From: a virus
IMG/VR virus record: IMGVR_UViG_3300027754_000298
Location: 1-31,378 of that record
Length of the DNA stretch: 31,378 nt
Strand: one strand, 5' to 3'
Every line of letters begins with the position of its first letter. Position 1 is the first letter of the stretch. The translations under genes were made by a program, and so were the position numbers. Shown piece by piece: positions 1-7,594 of this stretch. The notes below the pieces were generated by a model that was given only the letters and a program-made list of their open reading frames with translations, was not told the DNA's origin and did not search any database.

Positions 1-12
1 ATTGTTTTGTCT
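1..12. repeat. Left copy of 12-bp terminal direct repeat
   Basis: The sequence ATTGTTTTGTCT opens the window and is also its last 12 bases. An exact 12-bp match between the two ends is very unlikely by chance. It implies a circular map, a terminal redundancy, or a duplicated cohesive end. The small terminase gene follows directly, as in cos phages. Confidence 0.8.
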
Positions 13-86
13 CCAAGGGAAAGTGAGAGAGAAGTGGTGAAAACCTTAACGCAGCCAGCCCGCCACGGTTTGCGTGTTCTTGCGCG

Positions 87-93
87 TTTGACA
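87..93 (+). promoter_or_regulatory. TTTGACA intercistronic motif, 13 nt before a start
   Basis: TTTGACA is followed by 13 nt and then the ATG at 107. No SD is visible. It is one of ten such sites in the window (see findings). Confidence 0.5.
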
Positions 94-106
94 GCGCCCG
101 CGCAAT

Positions 107-778
107 ATGGCCCGCGCCCTCTCCCTTATCGTCAAAGACTACGCACGCGACACTGGTTGCGCATTGCGCACTGCCCAGCTCCACGCGAAGCTCGAGGATC
201 CCCGCTGGAACGAGTATCTCGCCGCTCGCGGTGCGTCTGTTCCCGGCCCTGCGGCCCCGACTGAGCAAATCCAGCCCTCGAACGAGATGGAAGCTCGCGT
301 CCGGGAGCGCGCGGAGATGCACCAGCTCGTGAAGACGGAGGTCGTCCGCTATCTGGCCGCTGGTGACATCACCATGTTCGTCACCCTGAGCCGACGCGAA
401 GAGGAACTCGATGCCGCGTGGAGAGCCGCCACCAAAGACTGGCTCGACTTCGAGAAGCGCGCCGGTCGCCTGGTCGAGCGCGACCGCACCCTCAACGACT
501 TCCGCCGCACCCTCGCCAGCATCGACGCCGTCCTCCGCAATATGCCCAACGAACTCGGTCCCCGCCTCATGCCCATGTCCCCCACCGAGGGGATCGCCGC
601 CGTGCGCGAGTGGAAAGCCACCCGCCTCGACCCTCAGATCGCCGCCGCCCGCGCCAAAATCAATTCGCCCATCACCGAAGAACACGCTGTGACGCCTCCC
701 TCTAACGAAAAAAGGGGCGCGGGGGAGGAAATCACCTCCCCCCGCGTATCCAGCACAGACCCCGTCATCGATGCCTAG
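107..778 (+). CDS. Terminase small subunit-like protein
   Basis: This 223-residue protein is the first gene and lies two genes before the large terminase, the usual place for the DNA-recognition subunit that loads the packaging motor. Residues 10-40 could form a helix-turn-helix. Residues 60-130 are charged and probably helical or coiled-coil, fitting an oligomeric ring. The C-terminal 35 residues are low-complexity and probably disordered. The ATG at 107 is chosen because TTTGACA lies exactly 13 nt upstream, the spacing seen at several other starts. The 3' end overlaps the next gene by 8 nt. Assignment rests on position and architecture rather than a diagnostic motif; it could be another DNA-packaging accessory protein. 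Confidence 0.6.
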   Translation: MARALSLIVKDYARDTGCALRTAQLHAKLEDPRWNEYLAARGASVPGPAAPTEQIQPSNEMEARVRERAEMHQLVKTEVVRYLAAGDITMFVTLSRREEELDAAWRAATKDWLDFEKRAGRLVERDRTLNDFRRTLASIDAVLRNMPNELGPRLMPMSPTEGIAAVREWKATRLDPQIAAARAKINSPITEEHAVTPPSNEKRGAGEEITSPRVSSTDPVIDA

Positions 779-1475
779 CCTCACCGGGAAAGACCTCATC
801 GACCTCCGTGGAGCGCGCACCCTGCGCGACATGCTAAAAATCGCACCCCCCGCGAAAACCACGCGCCACGAAACCGCCTTCACCCTCCCCGCGAACCTCA
901 TCCACGTCAAAAAAGCCACCATCCGCGCCCAAGACAAAAAGCGCGCCGGGATAAAGCGCCTCATCAAACCCGAAAACGCCCGCGCCGTCCTCGCCAACCT
1001 CCCAGAAGACCCCGATGACCGCACCCACTGCGTCCTGCGCGGTGACTTCATCTTCGGGGACATGCTCGCCCTGCTACTCACCGACCGCCTCGCCGCCCGC
1101 GTCCGCGTCTCCACGCTCAGCATGAGCCTCGCCAACGCCCGCACCCTCGCCTCCCTCGTCTCCACCGGTCGCGCCTCAGCCGTCAGTATGCTCATCAGCC
1201 ACTACTTCACTGAAATCGAAAAGGATGCCATGTGGCCCGAAGCTATGAAAATCATGCGTCCCCACGTCGCCGTCAGCGTCGCCCGGATACACACAAAAAT
1301 CATCACCGCCGAGATGCTCGATGGTGCCCGCTACGTCTTCGAGGGGAGCGCCAATCTCCGAAGCAGCGACACCGTCGAAAACCTCTGCATCATCAACGAC
1401 CCCGCCACCCACGACTTCCACGCCGCCTGGATGGATGAAATCGCAGCACGCCCCCCGCTAGAAATCACGCCATGA
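771..1475 (+). CDS. Phospholipase D-fold protein (single HxK motif)
   Basis: This 234-residue protein carries one PLD-superfamily signature near its C-terminus: H174-x-K176, then EGSANL at 191-196 and S199/E203/N204. This is the HxK...GSxN pattern of PLD-type nucleases and phosphatidyltransferases. Only one motif is present, so an active enzyme would have to dimerise, as Nuc-type nucleases do. The Asp usually found a few residues after HxK appears as E181. It sits between the two terminase genes, overlapping the first by 8 nt and the next gene by 4 nt (ATGA). That suggests a role in DNA packaging or end processing, which is inference. A lipid substrate is unlikely, as there is no signal peptide or membrane segment. 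Confidence 0.65.
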   Translation: MPSLTGKDLIDLRGARTLRDMLKIAPPAKTTRHETAFTLPANLIHVKKATIRAQDKKRAGIKRLIKPENARAVLANLPEDPDDRTHCVLRGDFIFGDMLALLLTDRLAARVRVSTLSMSLANARTLASLVSTGRASAVSMLISHYFTEIEKDAMWPEAMKIMRPHVAVSVARIHTKIITAEMLDGARYVFEGSANLRSSDTVENLCIINDPATHDFHAAWMDEIAARPPLEITP

Positions 1476-1756
1476 GCCAAACACCAAGAACAGATGCCGA
1501 CTACAATCTCCACGGAGGATCCGTTTGTCCCGAGTTTTGTCGCCAACTTGAAAAAGAACTGAACTCGCTTACAAAGGAGCGCGATGACTCCTACGAGGAG
1601 GTAGTCGTTCCGTTAGTAGCTGAGCGCGATGCGCTGAAAGCCAAGCTGGAAAAGATAAACTGCATCGCGAGTGCTTTATTCGCCCGCACGACAAGCAGTG
1701 AAGTCACTGGAGAGATGGCCGAAATAGGTCGTCTGTCGAGAGCGGATGGCATATGA
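1472..1756 (+). CDS. Small coiled-coil protein of unknown function
   Basis: This 94-residue protein starts with a TPRTDA sequence, has CPEFCRQLEKEL at about 19-30, and continues as a charged helix through about residue 62 that is probably a coiled coil. It overlaps the PLD gene and the large terminase by 4 nt each (ATGA at both ends), so it is co-translated with them. Its codon use is less C-rich than its neighbours (GTTAGTAGCTGAG-type stretches), suggesting later insertion as a small accessory gene. I do not recognise a function. Confidence 0.6.
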   Translation: MSQTPRTDADYNLHGGSVCPEFCRQLEKELNSLTKERDDSYEEVVVPLVAERDALKAKLEKINCIASALFARTTSSEVTGEMAEIGRLSRADGI

Positions 1757-3558
1757 CCACCCTCGCCTCACTCCTCGGAGAACGCGACGACCCCATCGCG
1801 GAACAAATGCTCAGCGTGCTCGACCGTGGTGAAATCCCTCAGCCCGTCGAGTGGGCCGAGCGCCAGTCATTTTCGCAGCGCATCAGCCCCGCCGCGCCGG
1901 GACTCTTCTCGTTTTCGCTCACGCCCTACCTCCGCGATTTCGTCGCATCGTTCGCGGATCCCACCGTGACCGATGACACCGCAGTCATGGCCTCGCAGGT
2001 CGGGAAAACCACCGCCCTCATGCTCGGGGTCGGGTGGTCCATCCTCCACCAGCCCGGTCCCACCCTCTGGGTCACGCCCACCGAAGCCTTCGCCCGCTCC
2101 TTTTCGCAAACGCGCTGGATGCCCTTCGTGAACGACAACCCCGAGCTGTCCGCCATCAAGCCCACCGACAAAGACCTCTTCAAACTCCTTGAACAGCATT
2201 ACCAAAGCTGCACCCTCAATTTCGTCGGGTCAAACAGCACCTCCCAGCTCATCTCCCGCCCCATCCAGCTATTCATCGGTGATGAAATCGAAGAATGGCA
2301 GCGTGCCACGAACGATGGCACCAGCGCCCTTCGTCAAGGAGAGCAGCGCACCAAAGCCGTCCCCGGAGCCAAGCGGATAAAATGCGGAACCCCCAAGCTC
2401 ATCGCCGGTGAGCTGTGGCAAGACTTCCTCGCAGGTGACCAGCGCCACTACCAAATCCCATGCCCCGATTGCCACGTCCCTTTCATCTTCGAGATGAAAA
2501 AAAACACGCTCCAGTGGAGTCACGAAGCCAAAGACAAAACCGGAATCTGGAATCACGCTAAAGTCCTCGAAACCGCCCGCTACCACTGCCCAGCCTGCGA
2601 TTTCCAAATCCGCGATCATCATAAGCCCGCCATGCTCCGCGCTGGAGCCATGCACCGCGCTCGCCCCGAAGCCCCCGCGCATCGCCGCTCCCGCCACCTC
2701 AACTCCTTCTATTCCCCGTGGGTCAGCTTTGGCCAGATGGCCGTCGAGTTTCTCCGCGCACAAGATTTATTCGGTCTGCAAGATTTCACCAATGGTTACC
2801 TTGGCCTCCCGTGGGAAGACCAGGTCGCCGGTGTGCACGATGACAAAGTCCTCGCCCTGCGTCGCGATGACTTCGCGTTCTACTTCCGCGACCTCGGAGG
2901 TGGCTTGTCATGCTGGGCCGCCACCGAGTGCCCGTGTGACCCCGTCATCGTCACCCTCTGCGCAGACCCCGGCCAAACCAAAACGCACTGGAGCGTCGAA
3001 GCCCGCGAAAGCGATGGCACCGCATGGCTGCTCGCCTACGGAACCGTGCTCAGCATCGAGGACTTGCTAAAAATCGTCCCCCTCCTCGAATGGCCCATCA
3101 AAGGAACCGAGCGCACCGCCCGCGTGCAAGCCGGGCTCGTGGACTCCGGTGATTTCACAAACCGCGTGTATTCCATGTGCGCCCGCAGCAAAAACGTCCT
3201 TTTCCCCAGCAAAGGATCCACCGCGCAGTTCGGCACATGGGGACAAAGCGAAACCCGCGACTACCCCGGTCTCATCCTCTACACCTACACCGATTTCAGC
3301 GCCAAGTGCGCCCTTTACCTCGAAACCATCGCCCAAAAACTCCCGCCCCGCCTATGGTGGCCATCCAACGCAGGACACGAGTTCATCAGCGGACACATGG
3401 GTCAGAAGATGGTGCAAACCCGCACCGCACGCGGATACACCAAATTCTGGAAACCCCAGCCCGAGGATCATTTCGGAGACTGCTCCAAACTCCACCGCAT
3501 CTCCTGGTGGATACTAGAACACAAACTAGGTCGCACCCCCGAGCCGCAGCCCGCCTAG
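1753..3558 (+). CDS. terL: Terminase large subunit, GpA family
   Basis: This is the ATP-driven DNA-packaging motor and nuclease, 601 residues, close to the length of lambda gpA-type proteins. The Walker A-like loop is ASQVGKT (80-86) and Walker B is LFIGDEIEEW with D177/E178. A Cys4 zinc-ribbon insert follows, with CPDC (237-240) and CPAC (279-282). The RNase H-like nuclease domain has candidate metal ligands in CADPG (D405), LVDSGD (D464/D467) and HFGDC (D576). The ATG overlaps the upstream stop as ATGA. TTTGACT begins 2 nt after its stop codon, ahead of the next gene. Confidence 0.95.
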   Translation: MTTLASLLGERDDPIAEQMLSVLDRGEIPQPVEWAERQSFSQRISPAAPGLFSFSLTPYLRDFVASFADPTVTDDTAVMASQVGKTTALMLGVGWSILHQPGPTLWVTPTEAFARSFSQTRWMPFVNDNPELSAIKPTDKDLFKLLEQHYQSCTLNFVGSNSTSQLISRPIQLFIGDEIEEWQRATNDGTSALRQGEQRTKAVPGAKRIKCGTPKLIAGELWQDFLAGDQRHYQIPCPDCHVPFIFEMKKNTLQWSHEAKDKTGIWNHAKVLETARYHCPACDFQIRDHHKPAMLRAGAMHRARPEAPAHRRSRHLNSFYSPWVSFGQMAVEFLRAQDLFGLQDFTNGYLGLPWEDQVAGVHDDKVLALRRDDFAFYFRDLGGGLSCWAATECPCDPVIVTLCADPGQTKTHWSVEARESDGTAWLLAYGTVLSIEDLLKIVPLLEWPIKGTERTARVQAGLVDSGDFTNRVYSMCARSKNVLFPSKGSTAQFGTWGQSETRDYPGLILYTYTDFSAKCALYLETIAQKLPPRLWWPSNAGHEFISGHMGQKMVQTRTARGYTKFWKPQPEDHFGDCSKLHRISWWILEHKLGRTPEPQPA

Positions 3559-3560
3559 CC

Positions 3561-3567
3561 TTTGACT
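3561..3567 (+). promoter_or_regulatory. TTTGACT intercistronic motif, 13 nt before a start
   Basis: TTTGACT lies 2 nt after the terL stop and exactly 13 nt before the ATG at 3581. There is only a weak purine tract (GGTGG) in the spacer. Confidence 0.5.
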
Positions 3568-3580
3568 CTCCCGGTGGTGC

Positions 3581-3919
3581 ATGGCCGCACCCGAGTCCCG
3601 CAACTACATCCGCGCTTTCCTTCGTCGCACTCACACGCTCGCCCAGCTTCAAGCGCACAGCCTTGCCATTGGGAACAGCGTCATCACCGGGGATTGCAGC
3701 GAGGTCGAGGTGCTGCTCACCAATGCGGGATTCGAGGGAGGAAATGCGGGAGGTGTAGTGCGCGGTGTGGACCGTTTCGACATCGGGAACATCTGCGAAG
3801 AACTCATCTCCGAAATGGTGCAAGCCGGCGTGACCTCGTGGACTGCCGCGCTAAGCTCCACCGACTTCCGCCGCGCCACCGTCACGCACTCCCGCGCTGC
3901 CGTCTATGGCACATTCTGA
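3581..3919 (+). CDS. Small protein at head-tail connector position
   Basis: This 112-residue protein has a basic N-terminus (residues 1-20), a Gly/Asn-rich turn near 52-58 and predicted helices. It lies between large terminase and portal, where lambda carries gpW, a head-tail joining protein of 68 residues. I see no clear sequence signature of gpW, so the role is inferred from position only. The start is supported by the 13-nt spacing from TTTGACT. Confidence 0.6.
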   Translation: MAAPESRNYIRAFLRRTHTLAQLQAHSLAIGNSVITGDCSEVEVLLTNAGFEGGNAGGVVRGVDRFDIGNICEELISEMVQAGVTSWTAALSSTDFRRATVTHSRAAVYGTF

Positions 3920-4145
3920 TGCGATGTGCTGGTGTGGTCGAATCAAAAAGACCACCGCACAAATCAGAAACGGTGTCGTCTTTTCCCGCCTCACTTGCGA
4001 GCGGGGACACTTTGACAGTCTCCCTCCGAAATGCCGTCCAATTCAAATGACCTTCCCACCAAATCAAAACGCGGAGGTGCCCGCACAGGTGCAGGTCGCA
4101 AATCTCTCGGTTCACAAATCGCGCAGGGAGTTGTCGCTGGAATAG
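3906..4145 (+). CDS. Possible small CxC/CxxxH zinc protein overlapping the portal start
   Basis: This 79-codon frame overlaps the end of the preceding gene by 14 nt and the portal start by 115 nt. Its first 45 residues look protein-like, with C8, C10, C31, H35 and C43 placed like metal ligands. The remainder is read across the portal start in another frame and is low-complexity. The TTTGACA motif of the portal lies inside it. It may be a real overlapping gene, a decayed gene whose C-terminus now runs into the portal, or chance. Confidence 0.3.
   Translation: MAHSDAMCWCGRIKKTTAQIRNGVVFSRLTCERGHFDSLPPKCRPIQMTFPPNQNAEVPAQVQVANLSVHKSRRELSLE
4011..4017 (+). promoter_or_regulatory. TTTGACA intercistronic motif, 13 nt before portal start
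   Basis: TTTGACA is followed by 13 nt, mostly pyrimidines with no SD, and then the portal ATG at 4031. Confidence 0.5.
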
Positions 4146-5566
4146 CAGCCATCGAAAACCGCAGCTACGAAGCCGCAGAGCGCTACCAGCAAAACCGCCA
4201 CCCCGTCTATTCGCCCACCTCCCCGCGTCTCGACTTCCAAGCCTACGACCGCACCGAGCTGGCCCGCCTCGCGTGGTGGGCCTACAACAACAGCCCCGAA
4301 ACCCGTCGCGGAATTGATGCAACCTGCCGCTACACCGTGGGAGCCGGACTCATCCCGCAATCGCTGGTAAAAGACACCACCATCCGCGCCCAATACGAAA
4401 CCACCTTCCGTGACCGCTACACCACAAACGCCTTCGCCTTCGACCTAGCAGCCCGCGACAATTTCCTCACCGCACAAACCAGCATCCTCAAGCATACCAT
4501 GCTCGCGGGTGATTTCTTCGGTCAGTTCGTCCTCGATACCAACGGTGGAGCCATGATGCGCTTCATCCCCGGTGAAAACGTCGCATCGCCGGGAGAAACC
4601 GATGCCGCGTGGTTCGATGGAGCCAAGATCAACAGCAACGGTCGCACCATCGCGTGGAGAATCTACGAAGCAGTCGGTGGAAACAAAGCCACCGAAGTCC
4701 CCGCCGAGTCCCTGCTCCATTTCGTGGATGACCACCGCAAAGGATACGTCCGTGGCCCTTCTCACCTCGCCCCCGCGCTCAACGACATCCGCGACACGAT
4801 GGAGATGATCGGTTTCACGAAGCAAGCGTTCAAAGCCGCCGCGCAGCATCCTTTCGCCATCTTCTCGCCCGATGCCGGAAAAATCGGTCTCGGTGCCGCG
4901 CTCACCGCAGCCAACGCCAGCGGAAACACGCAGGCCATGATCATCGACCAGCTCGACAGCAGCGTCGGTCGCATGGAGATGAAGCCCACGGATCGCATCG
5001 AGCACTACAAAAACGAGCACCCCGGAGAAACCTTCGAGCCGTTCATGGACTTCTTGCAGCGTCGCATCGCCTGGGCACTCGGTCCCGCCCCCGAGATTAT
5101 CTTCACCGGAAAAAACACGGGAGGTGTGGACTTCAGAGCCAAGCTCGCAGACGCGCAAATCTTCTTCGATTCCCGCCGCAACTGGCTGGTCGAAAAATTC
5201 TGCCGCCCATTCTGGACATTCGCCATCTGGCACGAAATCGAAGCCGGTCGCCTCCCATACACCGAGGACTGGTATCGCGTCGGATGGCAAACCCCGCCCG
5301 ATGTCACCGTGGATTTCGGTCGCGACTTCAAAACCCTCTGCACCCTCGCCAGCGAAGGTCACATCAGCAGCGACACCGTAGGTCGCCTCGTCGGGATAGA
5401 CCCCGATGCGGAAGATGACCTCATCATCAACCGAGCGATCGCCCGCCGCAAAAAAGTAGAACTCGCAGCCAAAGCCACAGGAGTCTCGATCACCTTCGGG
5501 GAAGTCTTCGCCGGTGACGGAATGCCTGCCCAAGTGCCCACAGCAGCGCCAGCGGTGCAACGATAA
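4031..5566 (+). CDS. Portal protein, lambda gpB-like family
   Basis: This 511-residue protein fits the lambda-family portal, the dodecameric ring at the capsid vertex through which DNA passes. A basic, Gly-rich N-terminus (GARTGAGRKS) precedes a region typical of the family, with LARLAWWAYNNSPETRRGID near residues 75-95 and GAGLIPQS shortly after. Family-like aromatic and acidic segments continue through residue 440 and the C-terminus is Ala/Pro-rich. The ATG at 4031 is preferred because TTTGACA lies 13 nt upstream. It is placed between terminase and capsid protease as expected. A long open frame on the opposite strand at 4445-5560 is a shadow of this gene. Confidence 0.9.
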   Translation: MPSNSNDLPTKSKRGGARTGAGRKSLGSQIAQGVVAGIAAIENRSYEAAERYQQNRHPVYSPTSPRLDFQAYDRTELARLAWWAYNNSPETRRGIDATCRYTVGAGLIPQSLVKDTTIRAQYETTFRDRYTTNAFAFDLAARDNFLTAQTSILKHTMLAGDFFGQFVLDTNGGAMMRFIPGENVASPGETDAAWFDGAKINSNGRTIAWRIYEAVGGNKATEVPAESLLHFVDDHRKGYVRGPSHLAPALNDIRDTMEMIGFTKQAFKAAAQHPFAIFSPDAGKIGLGAALTAANASGNTQAMIIDQLDSSVGRMEMKPTDRIEHYKNEHPGETFEPFMDFLQRRIAWALGPAPEIIFTGKNTGGVDFRAKLADAQIFFDSRRNWLVEKFCRPFWTFAIWHEIEAGRLPYTEDWYRVGWQTPPDVTVDFGRDFKTLCTLASEGHISSDTVGRLVGIDPDAEDDLIINRAIARRKKVELAAKATGVSITFGEVFAGDGMPAQVPTAAPAVQR

Positions 5567-5625
5567 CCCAGAACAAAACCCGCCCGATGAATCTCATACC
5601 GGTGAGCATGAGCGCGAATGGCTGA

Positions 5626-5632
5626 TTTGACA
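5626..5632 (+). promoter_or_regulatory. TTTGACA intercistronic motif before protease gene
   Basis: TTTGACA abuts the TGA of a 12-codon mini-frame (5587-5625) and lies 17 nt before the protease ATG at 5650. Confidence 0.45.
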
Positions 5633-5649
5633 CGCACGAAGTTTGCAAC

Positions 5650-6552
5650 ATGACCGAGCTTTATCTCTACGACACCATTGGAGCCTTTGGGATTTCCGCG
5701 AACGCATTCATCGAGCAGATTCAAGCCGTCCCCGCTGACTCCGCAATCACCGTCGCAATCAATAGCGATGGTGGAAGCGTGACCGATGGCAACGCAATCA
5801 TCGCCGCCCTTCAGCGTCACCCCGCAGGATATACCGCCCGCGTCGATGGTCTCGCCGCTTCGATGGCCGCAGTCATCGCCTTCACCGCCCCGAGCTGCGT
5901 CGCCAGCGATGGTGCGATGTTCATGGTGCACAACGTCCAGGGTGCCGCAAGCGGAGATGCCGATGAAATTCGCGCCTACGCTGACATCATCCAGAAATTT
6001 AACGACTCCATCGTGGGTCGTATCGCCGCGAAGACCGGAAAGAGCGTCGAGGAAATCGCTGCGATGCTCGATGAGGAAACATGGCTCAGCGCACAGGAAG
6101 CGCTCGACATGGGTCTCATCGCCAGCATCACCGCCGCACTCGCCGCAGCCGCGCAGCTCAAAGAATTTCCAATAGTAGCCAAGGCCCAGCTCGGAAACAT
6201 CGTCGCCGAACTCAAGAGCCTGCGAGAAATCGTCGCGGTGAAGGAAAACGAAATCCTCGCACTGCGTAGCTCGACCACGGAGCTGACATCAAAATACGAA
6301 GCCGAATCCGCGAAGACATCCGCTGCGCAGAGCGAGGTGACTAAATGGAAAGAACTGCACGCGCAGCTCAAAGCCTCGCTCGGAATCGCACCCGCCGCAG
6401 TGGTCCCGCCCATCGCAGCCGCTTCCAAATCTCCCGCTGAAATCGCAGCGCACCTCCAGACCATCACCGACCCCGTGATGCGCGCATCCTACTTCCGAGA
6501 AAACCGTGACGCGCTGCTCGCAGCGAACAACGCCGAGCGCGCCCGGAAGTAA
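5650..6552 (+). CDS. Capsid maturation protease (ClpP-like) fused to a coiled-coil scaffold
   Basis: This 300-residue protein has an N-terminal ClpP/S49-like serine protease domain (about 1-160). It shows INSDGGSV at 38-44, the nucleophile in GLAAS71MA, and H94 in MVHN; the acidic triad member is probably D103-D118. Residues 185-240 form a long charged coiled coil, like the scaffold domains fused to capsid proteases in other phages (lambda gpC/Nu3 is the known precedent). It would shape the procapsid and then be degraded as it cleaves. It lies directly before the major capsid gene. Confidence 0.88.
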   Translation: MTELYLYDTIGAFGISANAFIEQIQAVPADSAITVAINSDGGSVTDGNAIIAALQRHPAGYTARVDGLAASMAAVIAFTAPSCVASDGAMFMVHNVQGAASGDADEIRAYADIIQKFNDSIVGRIAAKTGKSVEEIAAMLDEETWLSAQEALDMGLIASITAALAAAAQLKEFPIVAKAQLGNIVAELKSLREIVAVKENEILALRSSTTELTSKYEAESAKTSAAQSEVTKWKELHAQLKASLGIAPAAVVPPIAAASKSPAEIAAHLQTITDPVMRASYFRENRDALLAANNAERARK

Positions 6553-6581
6553 TCATCCAACCAATCAACAACTAAAACAAA

Positions 6582-7466
6582 ATGGCAACATACACCAATC
6601 TCGACAACGAGATTTTTAGCAACGCAGCGCTGGAAACGTTTCTCAAAACGCTCCTGCCGTTCAACGCATTCAGCACCAACTTCTCACCGGACCCCGTTCA
6701 AAAGGGAGCCACTGTGCTCGTCCCGCTGATTGCATCACTCACCGCCACGACTTTCGGTGGTAGCTACGCGCTCTGCGGTGGCACACAGAGCGTCGTCACG
6801 ATCAGCATCAACAAACACAAGCACGTCCCAATCGGTCAAAACGACCTCGACGCCGCGAACAGCTCCCGCGCCTCGCTGGAGAGTTTTGCAGCGCAACAGG
6901 GCCGCGCGCTCGCACTCGCCGTGCTCCAGGATGTGTTCACGCTCTGCACGACTGCAAACTTCTCGCTGGCCACAGCGGTCGCAAGCACCGCGCTCGATGT
7001 GCCGCAGCTCCGCGCCACGCGCCTCGCGCTTAACCAGAACGATGTGGCCGCAGACCCGCGTTCGCTCATCCTCGACTGCGTCCCGATGGATGCACTGCTC
7101 AGCGTCACAAACTTCGTGCAAGCGCAGATGTTCCGCGACCAGGGTGTGCTCGCCGATGGTAAAGTCGGTCGTGCGCTGGGATTCGGAATGTATGAGCTGA
7201 ACAACCTCTTCCCGAGCACTGGCTCGGTCATGGGTTTCGCCGCTCACGCATCCGCCATCGCCATCGCGATGCGCTACCTAGCACCGCAGGCCGGCAACAC
7301 CTACAGCGATGCCCGCGCAGTCACGGATCCCGGAACCGGAATCACCATCGGTCTCCGCGACCACTTCGATAACAACACAGGGACTCGCTACCTCAACCTC
7401 GAAGCGAACTACGGATACAGCGTCGGTCTCACCACCGCAGCGCGCATCCTCAAGCGCACGGACTAA
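6582..7466 (+). CDS. Major capsid protein (HK97 fold expected)
   Basis: This 294-residue protein follows the protease-scaffold gene, as capsid proteins do. It has a polar N-terminal arm, an Ala-rich helix around residues 98-130 (a spine-helix candidate) and a beta-rich C-terminus. No maturation cleavage site is obvious. The ATG is preceded by an A-rich leader (CAACTAAAACAAA) and no SD; the gene at 10842 has a near-identical leader. Three hairpins follow the stop codon, so a high level of this transcript relative to downstream genes is plausible. Confidence 0.85.
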   Translation: MATYTNLDNEIFSNAALETFLKTLLPFNAFSTNFSPDPVQKGATVLVPLIASLTATTFGGSYALCGGTQSVVTISINKHKHVPIGQNDLDAANSSRASLESFAAQQGRALALAVLQDVFTLCTTANFSLATAVASTALDVPQLRATRLALNQNDVAADPRSLILDCVPMDALLSVTNFVQAQMFRDQGVLADGKVGRALGFGMYELNNLFPSTGSVMGFAAHASAIAIAMRYLAPQAGNTYSDARAVTDPGTGITIGLRDHFDNNTGTRYLNLEANYGYSVGLTTAARILKRTD

Positions 7467-7488
7467 TCGCTAGTCAATTCACGAACAT

Positions 7489-7521
7489 CCCCGCGCGAGG
7501 TTTGGACGCGCGGGGATTTCT
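7489..7521 (+). terminator. Intrinsic terminator-like hairpin after major capsid gene
   Basis: The arms CCCCGCGCG (7489-7497) and CGCGCGGGG (7507-7515) form a perfect 9-bp GC stem with a 9-nt loop, followed by ATTTCTT. It starts 22 nt after the capsid stop codon. The U tract is imperfect, so its strength is uncertain. Confidence 0.6.
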
Positions 7522-7546
7522 TCACCCAAAACTGACCGAAAGGTCA

Positions 7547-7590
7547 CAAGGGCCGTCTCATCCAAACCATGAGCGGCCCTTGTCTTTTTT
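7547..7590 (+). terminator. Strong intrinsic terminator ending 4 nt before a start codon
   Basis: CAAGGGCCG (7547-7555) pairs with CGGCCCTTG (7574-7582). After a single T bulge, CTCAT (7557-7561) pairs with ATGAG (7569-7573). The loop is 7 nt and the run TCTTTTTT follows directly. The next gene begins at 7595, leaving no room for a promoter, so downstream expression would require read-through or antitermination. Confidence 0.75.
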
Positions 7591-7594
7591 ACTT

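Larger units (their letters stand above)
1..106. other. Noncoding left end, candidate packaging (cos/pac) region
   Basis: There is no gene before the small-terminase start. A purine-rich stretch GAGAGAGAA lies at 25-33. If the two ends are joined through the 12-bp repeat, GAGAGAA (27-33) forms an inverted repeat with TTCTCTC at 31359-31365, flanking the terminal sequence. Packaging sites often lie next to the small terminase gene and often have hyphenated dyad symmetry, so this is the natural candidate. A cut site cannot be shown from sequence alone. Confidence 0.35.
7467..7594. other. Structured spacer between capsid and glycosyltransferase genes
   Basis: This 128-nt gap holds three hairpins in tandem: 7489-7515, 7533-7546 and 7547-7582. 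The first and third are shaped like intrinsic terminators. The middle one has a TGACC/GGTCA stem with a GAAA (GNRA-type) tetraloop. There is no gene here. Confidence 0.7.

Noticed and set aside
87-123. TTTGACA as an ordinary sigma70 -35 box
   Set aside because: A -10 box at 17 nt would fall inside the gene, and no TATAAT-like sequence is there at this or the similar sites.
4445-5560. Long open frame on the - strand (371 codons)
   Set aside because: It mirrors the portal gene and comes from its high-GC codon pattern; no start signal or family pattern.
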